64,000 nt of DNA from Aminobacter aminovorans. Lineage in GTDB: Bacteria > Pseudomonadota > Alphaproteobacteria > Rhizobiales > Rhizobiaceae. Where the stretch lies: positions 3,797,501 to 3,861,500 of the forward strand of contig NZ_UFSM01000001.1 in the NCBI RefSeq assembly GCF_900445235.1, in the 5' to 3' direction. Within the stretch, counting starts at the first letter, position 1, and each line of letters begins with the position of its first letter. Positions 52,516 through 63,896 of the stretch are shown here, piece by piece. Under the pieces are notes generated by a model. The model was not told where the DNA came from and searched no databases. It was given only the letters and a program-made list of their open reading frames with translations. The translations under genes were made by a program, and so were the position numbers.

Positions 52516-53808
52516 GTGCTCGAGAAGTATTTCAACCTGAAGGAACAGGGTACATCGGTCCGGACCGAAGTGATCGCCGGTGTCACGACCTTCCTGACGA
52601 TGGCCTACATCATCTTCGTCAATCCGGAGATCCTGTCGTCGACGGGCATGGACCGCAATGCCGTGTTCGTCGCCACCTGTCTCGCCGCGGCAATCGGCTC
52701 GCTGATCATGGGCCTGGTGGCGAAATGGCCGATCGGCATGGCGCCGGGCATGGGCCTGAACGCCTTCTTTGCCTTCACCGTCGTCGGCGCCATGGGCTTT
52801 TCCTGGCAGCAGGCGCTGGGCGCCGTCTTCATTTCGGGCGTCATCTTCCTGTTTTTGACGATCAGCGGCATCCGCAGCTGGCTCATTGCCGGCATCCCGC
52901 ATTCGATGCGCAGCGCGATTGCAGCCGGTATCGGCCTGTTCCTCGGCATCATCGCACTGAAAAGCTCTGGCATCGTCGTTGCCAGCCCGGCGACCCTGGT
53001 GACGCTCGGCGACCTCAGCCAGACCGGAACGCTGCTTGCCGTCGCCGGCTTCTTCATCATCGCAGCACTCGACGCGCTCAAGGTGCGCGGCGCCATCCTG
53101 ATCGGCATCCTGGTCATCACCATCGCCTCGATGGCGCTCGGCGTCAGCCAGTTCAACGGCATCGTCTCGATGCCGCCATCGATCCTGCCGACCTTCCTGC
53201 AGCTCGACGTCATGGGCGCGCTGCATGCCGGCCTGGTGCATGTCATCCTGGTGTTCGTGCTGGTCGAGGTCTTCGACGCCACCGGCACGCTGATCGGCGT
53301 TGCCAAGCGTGCCGGGCTGATCGAGCCGGGCAAACCCAACCGGCTCGGTCGCGCACTTCTGGCCGACAGCACGGCCATCGTCGCCGGCTCGCTGCTCGGC
53401 ACCTCGAGCACAACAGCCTATGTCGAAAGCGCCTCGGGCGTGCAGGCCGGCGGCCGCACCGGCCTGACCGCCCTGGTCATCGGCGTGCTGTTTCTTGCTG
53501 CATTGTTCTTCTCGCCGCTGGCGGGGTCGGTGCCGGCCTATGCGACGGCACCTGCCCTGCTCTATGTCGCCTGCCTGATGATGCGCGAACTGGTCGAGGT
53601 CGAATGGGCCGATATCACCGAGGCAGCACCGGCGGCGCTGACCGCGCTGATGATGCCCTTCACCTACTCGATCGCCAACGGCCTGGCCTTCGGCTTCGTC
53701 AGCTACGCCGCACTCAAGCTGCTCACCGGCCGTCCCGGCGAGGTTCATGCAGCGACGTGGTTGGTGGCGGCACTGTTCATCATCCGCTTCGCCTTCTTCG
53801 CTCACTGA
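52516..53808 (+). CDS. NCS2/AzgA-type purine permease
   Basis: A 430-residue transporter of the AzgA/GhxP adenine-guanine-hypoxanthine branch. It begins MLEKYFNLKEQGTSVRTEVI, then GVTTFLTMAYIIFVNPEIL near residue 25; the segment LADSTAIVAGSLLGTSSTTA and YVESASGVQAGGRTGL near residue 305 is diagnostic for this family. About 12-14 membrane helices are expected. Start is GTG at 52516 with GGGAGGAAG about eight bases upstream. It is a single-gene unit closed by a strong terminator. It imports purine bases, probably with proton coupling. Confidence 0.92.
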   Translation: MLEKYFNLKEQGTSVRTEVIAGVTTFLTMAYIIFVNPEILSSTGMDRNAVFVATCLAAAIGSLIMGLVAKWPIGMAPGMGLNAFFAFTVVGAMGFSWQQALGAVFISGVIFLFLTISGIRSWLIAGIPHSMRSAIAAGIGLFLGIIALKSSGIVVASPATLVTLGDLSQTGTLLAVAGFFIIAALDALKVRGAILIGILVITIASMALGVSQFNGIVSMPPSILPTFLQLDVMGALHAGLVHVILVFVLVEVFDATGTLIGVAKRAGLIEPGKPNRLGRALLADSTAIVAGSLLGTSSTTAYVESASGVQAGGRTGLTALVIGVLFLAALFFSPLAGSVPAYATAPALLYVACLMMRELVEVEWADITEAAPAALTALMMPFTYSIANGLAFGFVSYAALKLLTGRPGEVHAATWLVAALFIIRFAFFAH

Positions 53809-53828
53809 CTTTCCCGAACCCCATCTGC

Positions 53829-53861
53829 AGCCGGGGCCGCCGATGCGGCCCCGGCTTTTTG
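53829..53861 (+). terminator. Rho-independent terminator after the purine permease
   Basis: A perfect 12-bp stem (AGCCGGGGCCGC with its complement) around the loop CGAT at 53841-53844 is followed by TTTTTG, starting 21 bases after the permease stop. It is the most canonical intrinsic terminator in the window. Confidence 0.92.
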
Positions 53862-54214
53862 TTGTCCACAGCCGGCCGCACAGACGCCGCCTGCAGCCGC
53901 AACATGCACCGGAAATTCCGCTTTCGTTTTGGTCAATGAAGGCTAAAAACGAATATCACAACCGGGAATTGTCCTGCATTGCCCGAGAGCAACAGTGTTT
54001 CGCCTGCCAAAAAACAGAAGATTCCGCCCATTTATAGGCTTTTAGCCGTCTAAACTGACGGATACACGCCAAGCCCCTGCCCCTGACACAACGTCAGCAT
54101 GTCAGCCTGCGATCAGCGCTATATTTCGTTTGACATTCATTTTCAGTTCGAAATAATCCAAATCGAGCTTCGAATGGTGCTTAAATTGCTGCAGTGCGAA
54201 AAGGCGGCGAAGGC
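53862..54214 (+). promoter_or_regulatory. glp promoter region with TTTCG/CGAAA repeat boxes
   Basis: An AT-rich, non-coding stretch upstream of glpD. TTTCGTTTT (53922), AAAACGAATAT (53946), ATATTTCGTTTG (54121), TTCGAAATAA (54147) and TTCGAAT (54169) recur; ATTTCG at 54123-54128 and CGAAAT at 54149-54154 form an inverted pair. DeoR-type GlpR repressors bind comparable TTCG-containing dyads in other bacteria, so glycerol-3-phosphate control is likely. No glpR gene lies in this window near the operon. Confidence 0.5.
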
Positions 54215-55744
54215 GTGAGCAGACCCGAAATCCACGACATCTTCGTTATCGGCGGCGGCATCAATGGCTGCGGAATCGCCCGCGACGCGGTCGGCCGCGG
54301 CTACTCCGTCTACCTCGCCGAAATGAACGACCTCGCCTCCGGCACGTCGTCCTATTCGACCAAGCTGATCCATGGCGGCCTGCGCTATCTCGAACACTAC
54401 GAGTTCCGCCTGGTGCGCGAAGCGCTGATGGAGCGCGAGGTGCTGTGGAAAAACGCGCCGCACATCATCTGGCCGATGCGCTTCGTACTGCCTTACGCCA
54501 AGGGCCTGCGCCCGGCATGGCTGATCCGGCTCGGCCTGTTCCTCTACGACCACATTGGCGGCCGCAAGCTGCTGCCGCCGACGCGCACGCTCGACATGCA
54601 CAGCGACGCCGCCGGCAAGCCGCTCAAGCCGATGTTTTCGCGCGCCTTCGAATATTCCGACGGCTGGGTCAACGATGCGCGGCTGGTCGTGCTCAATGCC
54701 CGCGACGCCGCCGACAAGGGCGCCGTCATCCGCACCCGCGCCAAGGTGACGAGCGCGCGCCGCGACAACGGCCATTGGAACATCCGCGTCGAGGACCTGC
54801 GCAGCGGCCAGGTCGAAGAGGTCCAGGCGCGGCTCATCGTCAATGCCGCCGGCCCCTGGATCGACCATGTGCTGACCCAGACCGTCGGACAGAACAACGT
54901 CCACAATGTGCGCCTTGTCCAGGGCAGCCACATCGTGGTGACAAAGAAGTTCGACGATCCGCGCGCCTATTTCTTCCAGAACAAGGACGGGCGCATCATC
55001 TTCGCCATTCCTTACGAGGAAGACTTCACCCTCATCGGCACCACCGACCAGGATTATGAAGGCGATCCCCACACCGCCAGGATCAGCCAGGCCGAAATCA
55101 CCTATCTCTGCGACGCGGCAAGCGAATATTTTGCCGAGCCGGTGCGCCCCGACGACATCGTCTGGACCTATTCCGGCGTCCGCCCGCTCTATGACGACGG
55201 CGCCAGCAAGGCCCAGGAAGCGACGCGCGACTATGTGCTGAAGGCCGATGCCGGCGAAGGCCGCGCGCCGATCGTCAACATCTTCGGCGGCAAGATCACC
55301 ACCTATCGCCGCCTTGCCGAGTCCATGCTCGAGATCATCGAAAAGCATTTGGGCAAGAAGGGAAAGCCCTGGACGGCAAACGCTGCCCTGCCCGGTGGCG
55401 AGTTCGATGCGACGGGCTTCGACGCCGAAGTGGTGAAACTCAAGTCTGCCTATCCGTTCCTCGACATGCGCCTCGCCCGCCGGCTGACCAGGCTCTACGG
55501 CACGCGCGCCAAGGCCCTTCTCGGCCTGGCGAAGTCGGAGGCCGATCTGGGGCGCAATTTCGGCGCCGATCTCTACGAGGCCGAGGTCCGCTATCTCGTC
55601 GCCCATGAATGGGCGGTAAGCGGCGAAGACGTTTTATGGCGGCGCACCAAGCGGGGCCTGAAGCTCAGCAAGGAGCAGGCCGCATCTCTCGACGAATTTC
55701 TGCAAGGAATGAGCCCAGGCGTGCACAACGCCGCGGCGGAATAG
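54215..55744 (+). CDS. glpD: Aerobic glycerol-3-phosphate dehydrogenase
   Basis: A 509-residue membrane-associated FAD enzyme oxidising glycerol-3-phosphate to dihydroxyacetone phosphate and passing electrons to quinone. The FAD-binding motif DIFVIGGGINGCGIARDAVG is at residues 7-26, followed by LASGTSSYSTKLIHGGLRYLE. NIFGGKITTYRRLAESML near residue 355 is a GlpD landmark. GTG at 54215 with AAGGCGG eight bases upstream fits family length better than GTG at 54194. It heads the glycerol operon, 37 bases before glpS. Confidence 0.95.
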   Translation: MSRPEIHDIFVIGGGINGCGIARDAVGRGYSVYLAEMNDLASGTSSYSTKLIHGGLRYLEHYEFRLVREALMEREVLWKNAPHIIWPMRFVLPYAKGLRPAWLIRLGLFLYDHIGGRKLLPPTRTLDMHSDAAGKPLKPMFSRAFEYSDGWVNDARLVVLNARDAADKGAVIRTRAKVTSARRDNGHWNIRVEDLRSGQVEEVQARLIVNAAGPWIDHVLTQTVGQNNVHNVRLVQGSHIVVTKKFDDPRAYFFQNKDGRIIFAIPYEEDFTLIGTTDQDYEGDPHTARISQAEITYLCDAASEYFAEPVRPDDIVWTYSGVRPLYDDGASKAQEATRDYVLKADAGEGRAPIVNIFGGKITTYRRLAESMLEIIEKHLGKKGKPWTANAALPGGEFDATGFDAEVVKLKSAYPFLDMRLARRLTRLYGTRAKALLGLAKSEADLGRNFGADLYEAEVRYLVAHEWAVSGEDVLWRRTKRGLKLSKEQAASLDEFLQGMSPGVHNAAAE

Positions 55745-55781
55745 GCCTGCCCGCCTGCGTCTGCCTCTGGGAGGAGGATTT

Positions 55782-56864
55782 ATGCTCGAACTGCGCAACG
55801 TTACCAAGACGGTGGCCGGCACGGATCATATCCGTGACGTCTCGCTGACGCTTCAGCATGGCAGCCTCAATGTCCTGCTTGGGCCGACCCTGTCGGGCAA
55901 GACCAGCCTGATGCGGCTGATGGCCGGGCTCGACAGGCCGACTTCAGGCTCGGTCTGGTTCGACGGCACCGATGTCACCGGCGTACCGGTGCAGAAGCGC
56001 AAAATCGCCATGGTCTACCAGCAGTTCATCAACTACCCGGCGATGACGGTCTACGAGAACATCGCTTCGCCGCTGCGTGTCGCCGGCGCCGACAAGGCCA
56101 GGATCGAACAAGAGGTCAAGCGCGCCGCCGACCTGCTCAGGCTGACGCCTTATCTCGACCGCACCCCCCTCAATCTTTCCGGCGGCCAGCAGCAGCGCAC
56201 GGCACTCGCCCGCGCCATCGTCAAGAATGCCAAGCTGGTACTCCTCGACGAGCCGCTGGCCAATCTCGACTACAAGCTGCGCGAGGAACTGCGCGCCGAA
56301 TTGCCCAGGATCTTCGCCGAAACCGGCGCGATCTTCGTCTATGCCACGACCGAACCGCATGAAGCACTTTTGCTCGGCGGCAATGTCGCAACGCTGTCGG
56401 AGGGCCGCATCACCCAGTTCGGCCCGACGATCGAGGTGTTCCGCAAGCCGAACGACCTGATCACGGCGCGGACCTTCGCCGACCCGCCGCTCAACACCAT
56501 CGTGTTGAAGAAGAGCGGCCGCAGTTTCCAGCTTGATGGTGGGGTGGACCTCCCGGTGCCGGCGGACCTCGCCGGCATTGCCGACGCCAGCTATACGATC
56601 GGCTTCCAGCCCCACCATCTTTCTTTTGAGAAACGCACCGCGGACGCCGTCGGCGTCAAGGCGAAGGTCTCGGTGACCGAAATCACCGGCTCGGAAAGCT
56701 TCGTCCATCTCAATTACGCAGACGCGCGCTGGGTGATGCTGTCGCACGGCATCCACCAGTTCGAGCCGGATGAGGTCATCGAGGTCTTCATCGATCCGCG
56801 CCACATCATGGTTTTCGACGCGAATGGCCATTCGGCCGCTTCGCCTTCGCAACTGGCAGCATAG
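55782..56864 (+). CDS. glpS: Glycerol ABC transporter ATPase GlpS
   Basis: A 360-residue ATPase of the rhizobial glycerol importer. Walker A is GPTLSGKT (34-41), signature LSGGQQQ (132-138), Walker B LVLLDE (152-157). The switch-loop sequence usually YVTHDQ reads YATTEP (187-192), so the catalytic His is replaced by Thr190. A TOBE-like C-terminal domain follows. It is thought to pair with GlpT; the lesion and the intact signature fit an asymmetric heterodimer. The ribosome-binding site is GGGAGGAGG. Operon position after glpD and before glpT is conserved in rhizobia. Confidence 0.93.
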   Translation: MLELRNVTKTVAGTDHIRDVSLTLQHGSLNVLLGPTLSGKTSLMRLMAGLDRPTSGSVWFDGTDVTGVPVQKRKIAMVYQQFINYPAMTVYENIASPLRVAGADKARIEQEVKRAADLLRLTPYLDRTPLNLSGGQQQRTALARAIVKNAKLVLLDEPLANLDYKLREELRAELPRIFAETGAIFVYATTEPHEALLLGGNVATLSEGRITQFGPTIEVFRKPNDLITARTFADPPLNTIVLKKSGRSFQLDGGVDLPVPADLAGIADASYTIGFQPHHLSFEKRTADAVGVKAKVSVTEITGSESFVHLNYADARWVMLSHGIHQFEPDEVIEVFIDPRHIMVFDANGHSAASPSQLAA

Positions 56865-56873
56865 GAGGGCGAG

Positions 56874-57941
<1,068 letters not shown>

Positions 57942-57943
57942 CC

Positions 57944-58810
57944 ATGGAAAAGACCTGGAACAACAAGGCCTGGTTCATGGTGCTGCCGGTGCTCGTGCTG
58001 GTGGCGTTCTCGGCGGTCATCCCGCTGATGACAGTGGTCAATTACTCGGTGCAGGACACCTTCGGCGGCAACCAGTTCTTCTGGGCCGGCGCCGAATGGT
58101 TCGAGGAGATGCTGCACTCCGACCGCTTCTGGGCGGCGATGGGCCGTAACCTGATCTTCTCGGCGATCATCCTGGCGATCCAGATTCCGCTCGGCATCTT
58201 CATTGCGCTCAACATGCCGAGGAAAGGCTGGGGCGTACCCGTCTGCCTGGTGCTGATGGCGCTGCCGCTGCTCATTCCGTGGAATGTCGTCGGCACCATC
58301 TGGCAGGTTTTCGGGCGCATCGACATCGGCCTGCTCGGCTATACGCTGCATGCGCTCGGCTTCGACTACAACTACGTCAACGACCCGTTCGACGCCTGGG
58401 TGACGGTCATCATCATGGATGTCTGGCACTGGACCAGCCTGGTCGTGTTGCTCTGCTATGCCGGCCTGGTGTCGATCCCCGATGCCTTCTACCAGGCGGC
58501 CAAGATCGACGGCGCCTCGCGCTGGGCGGTGTTCCGCTACATCCAGCTGCCCAAGATGCAGCGCGTCCTGCTGATCGCCGTGCTGCTGCGCTTCATGGAC
58601 AGTTTCATGATCTACACCGAGCCTTTCGTCGTCACCGGCGGCGGCCCCGGCAATTCCACGACCTTCCTGTCGATCGACCTCGTCAAGATGGCTGTCGGCC
58701 AGTTCGACCTCGGCCCGGCGGCGGCGATGTCGATCATCTACTTCCTGATCGTGCTGCTGCTGTCATGGGTCTTCTACACCGTCATGACAAACTATGACGT
58801 GGAGAAGTGA
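57944..58810 (+). CDS. glpP: Glycerol ABC permease GlpP
   Basis: A 288-residue MalF-type permease. The N-terminal helix is AWFMVLPVLVLVAFSAVIPL. The EAA-type loop YQAAKIDGASRWAVFRYIQL near residue 185 and TEPFVVTGGGPGNSTTFLSI near residue 225 mark the family. It starts two bases after glpT and ends one base before the glpQ start. With GlpQ it forms the glycerol channel. The name follows the rhizobial glpSTPQUV operon and is unrelated to the Gram-positive antiterminator GlpP. Confidence 0.93.
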   Translation: MEKTWNNKAWFMVLPVLVLVAFSAVIPLMTVVNYSVQDTFGGNQFFWAGAEWFEEMLHSDRFWAAMGRNLIFSAIILAIQIPLGIFIALNMPRKGWGVPVCLVLMALPLLIPWNVVGTIWQVFGRIDIGLLGYTLHALGFDYNYVNDPFDAWVTVIIMDVWHWTSLVVLLCYAGLVSIPDAFYQAAKIDGASRWAVFRYIQLPKMQRVLLIAVLLRFMDSFMIYTEPFVVTGGGPGNSTTFLSIDLVKMAVGQFDLGPAAAMSIIYFLIVLLLSWVFYTVMTNYDVEK

Positions 58811-58811
58811 G

Positions 58812-59747
<936 letters not shown>

Positions 59748-59760
59748 GGGAGCGTTTGTG

Positions 59761-60042
59761 ATGGACTTCTCATGGATGGCCTGGACGCTGCCGACGGCCG
59801 CGTTCTTCATCACCATCTTCCTGATGCTCGTGGGCATGGGGGTATGGGAATACTTCTCGCCGGGCGGCAATCCGCGCGTCGGCATCCTCCGCTTCGAAAC
59901 GACCCGGGGCGACAGGCTTTTCGTTTCGCTGCTCGGCAGCGCCTTCATTCATCTCGCATGGTTGGGTCTGATCGGACCCAACCTGTGGTGGGCTCTCGCT
60001 CTCGCAGTGGTCTACGCGATCGGCGTATTCCGCTTCGTCTAG
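59761..60042 (+). CDS. glpU: Small membrane protein GlpU (DUF2160)
   Basis: A 93-residue integral membrane protein with about three helices: LPTAAFFITIFLMLVGMGVW, a middle segment SAFIHLAWLGLIGPNLWWAL and a terminal helix. PGGNPRVGILRFETTRGDRL forms the loop. It matches the DUF2160 family that lies between glpQ and glpV in rhizobial glycerol operons. ATG at 59761 has GAGGGAG about nine bases upstream. Its role in transport is not established; an accessory or stabilising subunit is plausible. Confidence 0.9.
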   Translation: MDFSWMAWTLPTAAFFITIFLMLVGMGVWEYFSPGGNPRVGILRFETTRGDRLFVSLLGSAFIHLAWLGLIGPNLWWALALAVVYAIGVFRFV

Positions 60043-60116
60043 AGGGGGAAATGTTGGGCCGCCGCAAGCCCGCGGCGGAGCCAAATGGCAATGCAACCTT
60101 GTTTGGGAGGAAATTA

Positions 60117-61841
60117 ATGCGACGCCATATTCTAGCATCAACAAGCGTGATCGCCCTGCTTTTGGGATCAAGCAGCGCCTTTGCCGGCATGGACGAGGCG
60201 AAAGCCTTCCTCGATGCCGAGATCAAGGACATGTCGGCGCTCGACCGCGCCGGCCAGGAAGCCGAAATGCAGTGGTTCGTCGATGCGGCGAAGCCTTTCG
60301 CCGGCATGGAAATCAAGGTCGTCTCGGAAACCATCACCACGCATGAGTATGAATCGAAGACACTCGCCAAGGCGTTCTCCGACATCACCGGCATCAAGAT
60401 CACGCATGACCTGATCGGTGAAGGCGACGTCATCGAAAAGCTGCAGACGCAGATGCAGTCGGGCGAAAACATCTATGACGCCTATGTCAACGATTCCGAC
60501 CTGATCGGCACGCATTGGCGCTACCAGCAGGCACGCAGCCTGACCGACTGGATGGCCAATGAGGGCAAGGACGTCACCAATCCGAACCTCGACATCGCCG
60601 ACTATATCGGCACCAAGTTCACGACCGCGCCAGACGGCAAGCTCTACCAGCTTCCCGACCAGCAGTTCGCCAACCTCTACTGGTTCCGCTACGACTGGTT
60701 CAACGACGAGAAGAACAAGGCCGACTTCAAGGCGAAGTACGGCTACGACCTCGGCGTTCCGGTCAACTGGTCGGCTTATGAGGACATTGCCGAGTTCTTC
60801 ACCGGTCGCGACGTCAACGGCCAGAAAGTCTATGGCCACATGGACTATGGCAAGAAGGACCCCTCGCTCGGCTGGCGCTTCACCGACGCCTGGCTGTCGA
60901 TGGCCGGCAACGGCGACAAGGGCCTGCCGAACGGCCTGCCGGTCGATGAATGGGGCATCAAGGTCAATGAAAAGTCGCAGCCCGTCGGCTCCTGCGTCGC
61001 ACGCGGCGGCGACACCAACGGACCAGCCTCGGTCTATTCGATCGTCAAGTATCTCGACTGGCTGAAGGCTTACGCGCCGCCGGAAGCCCAGGGCATGACC
61101 TTCTCCGAATCCGGCCCGGTGCCGGCCCAGGGCGCGATTGCCCAGCAGATCTTCTGGTACACCGCCTTCACCGCCGACATGGTCAAGCCCGGCCTGCCTG
61201 TGATGAACGAGGACGGCACGCCGAAGTGGCGCATGGCCCCTTCGCCGCATGGCGTCTACTGGAAGGACGGCATGAAGCTCGGCTACCAGGACGTCGGTTC
61301 GTGGACGATCCTGAAGTCGACGCCTGACGACCGCGCCAAGGCCGCATGGCTCTATGCGCAGTTCGTGACCTCGAAGACTGTCGACGTGAAGAAGAGCCAT
61401 GTCGGCCTGACCTTCATCCGCCAGTCGACGCTCGACCACAAGAGCTTCACCGACCGTGCCCCGCAGCTCGGTGGCCTGATCGAGTTCTACCGTTCGCCGG
61501 CCCGCGTTCAGTGGTCGCCGACGGGCACCAACGTGCCTGACTATCCGAAGCTGGCTCAGCTCTGGTGGCAGGCGATCGGTGATGCGTCCTCGGGCGCCAA
61601 GACGGCCCAGGAAGCCATGGACTCGCTGTGCGCCGAGCAGGAAAAGGTGCTCGAACGCCTCGAACGCGCCGGCATCCAGGGCGACATCGGCCCGAAGATG
61701 GCGGAAGAGCACGATCTCGCCTACTGGAATGCCGAAGCGGTCAAGGCCGGCAATCTCGCGCCGCAGCTGAAGATCGAAAACGAGAAGGAAAAGCCTGTCA
61801 CCATCAACTACGATGAGCTGGTGAAGAGCTGGAGCAAGTAA
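60117..61841 (+). CDS. glpV: Glycerol ABC solute-binding protein GlpV
   Basis: A 574-residue periplasmic binding protein, longer than typical family-1 sugar binders, as in other GlpV proteins. The signal peptide is MRRHILASTSVIALLLGSSS with cleavage near AFAG. The mature protein has MQSGENIYDAYVNDSDLIGT near residue 125 and LPDQQFANLYWFRYDWFNDE near residue 185. ATG at 60117 follows GGGAGG. It binds glycerol for the GlpPQ channel. Two strong hairpins follow before glpK. Confidence 0.93.
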   Translation: MRRHILASTSVIALLLGSSSAFAGMDEAKAFLDAEIKDMSALDRAGQEAEMQWFVDAAKPFAGMEIKVVSETITTHEYESKTLAKAFSDITGIKITHDLIGEGDVIEKLQTQMQSGENIYDAYVNDSDLIGTHWRYQQARSLTDWMANEGKDVTNPNLDIADYIGTKFTTAPDGKLYQLPDQQFANLYWFRYDWFNDEKNKADFKAKYGYDLGVPVNWSAYEDIAEFFTGRDVNGQKVYGHMDYGKKDPSLGWRFTDAWLSMAGNGDKGLPNGLPVDEWGIKVNEKSQPVGSCVARGGDTNGPASVYSIVKYLDWLKAYAPPEAQGMTFSESGPVPAQGAIAQQIFWYTAFTADMVKPGLPVMNEDGTPKWRMAPSPHGVYWKDGMKLGYQDVGSWTILKSTPDDRAKAAWLYAQFVTSKTVDVKKSHVGLTFIRQSTLDHKSFTDRAPQLGGLIEFYRSPARVQWSPTGTNVPDYPKLAQLWWQAIGDASSGAKTAQEAMDSLCAEQEKVLERLERAGIQGDIGPKMAEEHDLAYWNAEAVKAGNLAPQLKIENEKEKPVTINYDELVKSWSK

Positions 61842-61846
61842 GCGTT

Positions 61847-61903
61847 CGGGCGGTTGATCCGCCCGGCCAACTATCCGGGGAGGCGGCACAGCGCCGTCTC
61901 CCC
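61847..61903 (+). terminator. Two hairpins between glpV and glpK
   Basis: CGGGCGG/CCGCCCG (61847-61865, five-base loop) is followed by GGGGAGGCGGC/GCCGTCTCCCC (61877-61903, one mismatch). Neither has a U-run. Together they probably stabilise the binding-protein mRNA and reduce read-through into glpK. Confidence 0.75.
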
Positions 61904-61932
61904 TATTCATGCAAGTAACTGCGGAGGGCAAG

Positions 61933-63426
61933 ATGAGCGGCTTCATTCTGGCGATCGATCAAGGCACGACATCCAGCCGTGCCATCGTCTTCGACGCGGC
62001 GATGAAGGTCGCAGGTGTCGGCCAGAAGGAATTCACCCAGCACTTTCCCGCCTCCGGCTGGGTCGAGCACGACCCGGAAGAGATCTGGGACAGCGTGGTT
62101 TCGACCTGCAAGACGGCACTGAAGAAGGCAGGCAAGGACGCCGCCGACATTTCGGCGATCGGCATCACCAACCAGCGCGAAACGGTCGTCATCTGGGACA
62201 GGGCGACAGGCAAGCCGATCCACAACGCTATCGTCTGGCAGGACCGGCGCACAGCATCCCTCTGCGCCAAGCTGAAGAAGCAAGGGCTGGAGCCGAAATT
62301 CACCCGCAAGACCGGGCTTTTGCTCGATCCCTATTTTTCCGGCACCAAGATCGCCTGGCTGCTCGACAAGGTGAAGGGCGCGCGCAAGCGGGCCGAGCGC
62401 GGCGAGCTGCTCGCCGGCACCATCGATTCCTTCCTGATCTGGCGCCTGACCGGCGGCAAGGTGCATGCGACCGACGCCACCAACGCCTCGCGCACTTTGG
62501 TCTACAACATCGAGAAGAACGCCTGGGATGCCGAGTTGCTCGACATTCTGAAAATCCCTGCCGCCATGCTTCCCGAGGTGAAGGATTGCGCCGCCGATTT
62601 TGGCGTGACCGACAAATCGCTGTTCGGCGCGACAATCCCGATCCTCGGTGTTGCCGGCGACCAGCAGGCGGCGACCATCGGCCAGGCCTGTTTCGAACCA
62701 GGCATGATGAAATCCACCTATGGCACCGGCTGCTTTGCCATCCTCAACACCGGCAGCGACATGGTGCGTTCGAAGAACCGGCTGTTGACCACCATTGCCT
62801 ATCGGCTCGACGGCAAGACCACCTATGCGCTGGAAGGCTCGATCTTCGTTGCCGGTGCTGCCGTGCAGTGGCTGCGCGACGGCATCAAGGTGATCGGCAA
62901 GGCCGAGCAGAGCGGCAAGCTGGCGGCTGACGCCGACGACACCCAGGACGTCTATCTCGTGCCGGCCTTTGTCGGGCTCGGCGCGCCGCATTGGGATGCC
63001 GAGGCGCGTGGCGCCATCTACGGCCTCACCCGCAACACAGGGCCAGCCGAATTTGCCCGCGCAGCGCTCGAATCCGTCGCCTATCAGACCCGCGACCTGC
63101 TCGACGCGATGAAGAAGGACTGGAAGGGCGGCAACGGCAAGACCGTGCTGCGCGTCGACGGCGGCATGGTCGCCTCCGACTGGACCATGCAGCGCCTGGC
63201 CGACATTCTCGACGCACCGGTCGACCGGCCGACAGTGCTCGAAACCACGGCACTGGGTGCCGCCTGGCTCGCCGGCTCGCGCGCCGGCGTCTGGCCGAAA
63301 GCCAAGGCATTTTCCAAGGCCTGGGCGCTCGACCGCCAGTTCAAGCCGGCGATGGAACCGGCCCTGCGCAACGCCAAGCTGAAGGGCTGGCACGACGCCG
63401 TGCGCCGGACGCTGACACCGAAATAG
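61933..63426 (+). CDS. glpK: Glycerol kinase
   Basis: A 497-residue FGGY-family kinase phosphorylating glycerol to glycerol-3-phosphate. The N-terminal ATP motif is [17 protein letters not shown] (residues 5-21); [20 protein letters not shown] and [11 protein letters not shown] near residue 100 are glycerol kinase signatures, and [11 protein letters not shown] plus [10 protein letters not shown] mark the C-terminal half. ATG at 61933 has GGAGGG just upstream. It completes the operon: import, phosphorylation, then oxidation by GlpD. Confidence 0.97.
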   Translation: MSGFILAIDQGTTSSRAIVFDAAMKVAGVGQKEFTQHFPASGWVEHDPEEIWDSVVSTCKTALKKAGKDAADISAIGITNQRETVVIWDRATGKPIHNAIVWQDRRTASLCAKLKKQGLEPKFTRKTGLLLDPYFSGTKIAWLLDKVKGARKRAERGELLAGTIDSFLIWRLTGGKVHATDATNASRTLVYNIEKNAWDAELLDILKIPAAMLPEVKDCAADFGVTDKSLFGATIPILGVAGDQQAATIGQACFEPGMMKSTYGTGCFAILNTGSDMVRSKNRLLTTIAYRLDGKTTYALEGSIFVAGAAVQWLRDGIKVIGKAEQSGKLAADADDTQDVYLVPAFVGLGAPHWDAEARGAIYGLTRNTGPAEFARAALESVAYQTRDLLDAMKKDWKGGNGKTVLRVDGGMVASDWTMQRLADILDAPVDRPTVLETTALGAAWLAGSRAGVWPKAKAFSKAWALDRQFKPAMEPALRNAKLKGWHDAVRRTLTPK

Positions 63427-63493
63427 CCCGGTTCAGTGCGACGATAGCTGGTCGTTTGTCGGCGCGAAGAAGAAGAACGTTCGGCGTGGAATA

Positions 63494-63784
63494 ATGAACA
63501 TAGCAGCAAGACTTGCAAAAGAGACACAGGACTGCTTGGACCGCATTACATCCTTTCCGTGGGATGTTCATGCTGCGGCAATTCGACGGCGGGCTCCCTT
63601 CCCCGTCGGCGATACATTCGGCTTCTCGGAAGATGGTGTCTACTTCGACGTCGGGGATAGCGCCGAATGGCTAAACGAGCCAGACGGAGACATTCTTCTC
63701 AAGGCTTTTGTAGTCGCATTTCCGGACCCGTCTGCCGATGACGGAATTAGGGAAGAGCGGTCAGTGATCCTCAAACGCCGGTAG
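63494..63784 (+). CDS. Small hypothetical protein
   Basis: A 96-residue acidic protein I do not recognise. It has no signal peptide, membrane helix, Cys pair or known motif; the mid-part TFGFSEDGVYFDVGDSAEWL suggests a small beta-rich fold. Codon use is more AT-rich than the neighbours, and the ribosome-binding site is weak, so transfer or an orphan immunity-like gene is possible. It stands alone between glpK and a convergent partial gene. Confidence 0.45.
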   Translation: MNIAARLAKETQDCLDRITSFPWDVHAAAIRRRAPFPVGDTFGFSEDGVYFDVGDSAEWLNEPDGDILLKAFVVAFPDPSADDGIREERSVILKRR

Positions 63785-63848
63785 CTTGATCTCCAACTGC
63801 CGCAATGAAGGCTTCGCTTTTGCAGCGGAGCTTCTATCTTTTTGTTTT

Positions 63849-63896
63849 GCGCAATTCCGGACGGAACACCGCTGCACACTTTTCCTGGAATTGCGC
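63849..63896. repeat. Dispersed palindromic element, copy A
   Basis: A 48-base element with perfect 10-base terminal inverted repeats (GCGCAATTCC and GGAATTGCGC). It corresponds, in opposite orientation, to the copy at 25371-25416. It sits between convergent genes and touches the stop codon of the final partial gene, so it can act as a shared terminator. Confidence 0.75.

Noticed and set aside
60168..61946. 592-codon open frame antisense to glpV
   Set aside because: Shadow of the glpV coding sequence; no start signal or recognisable domain.
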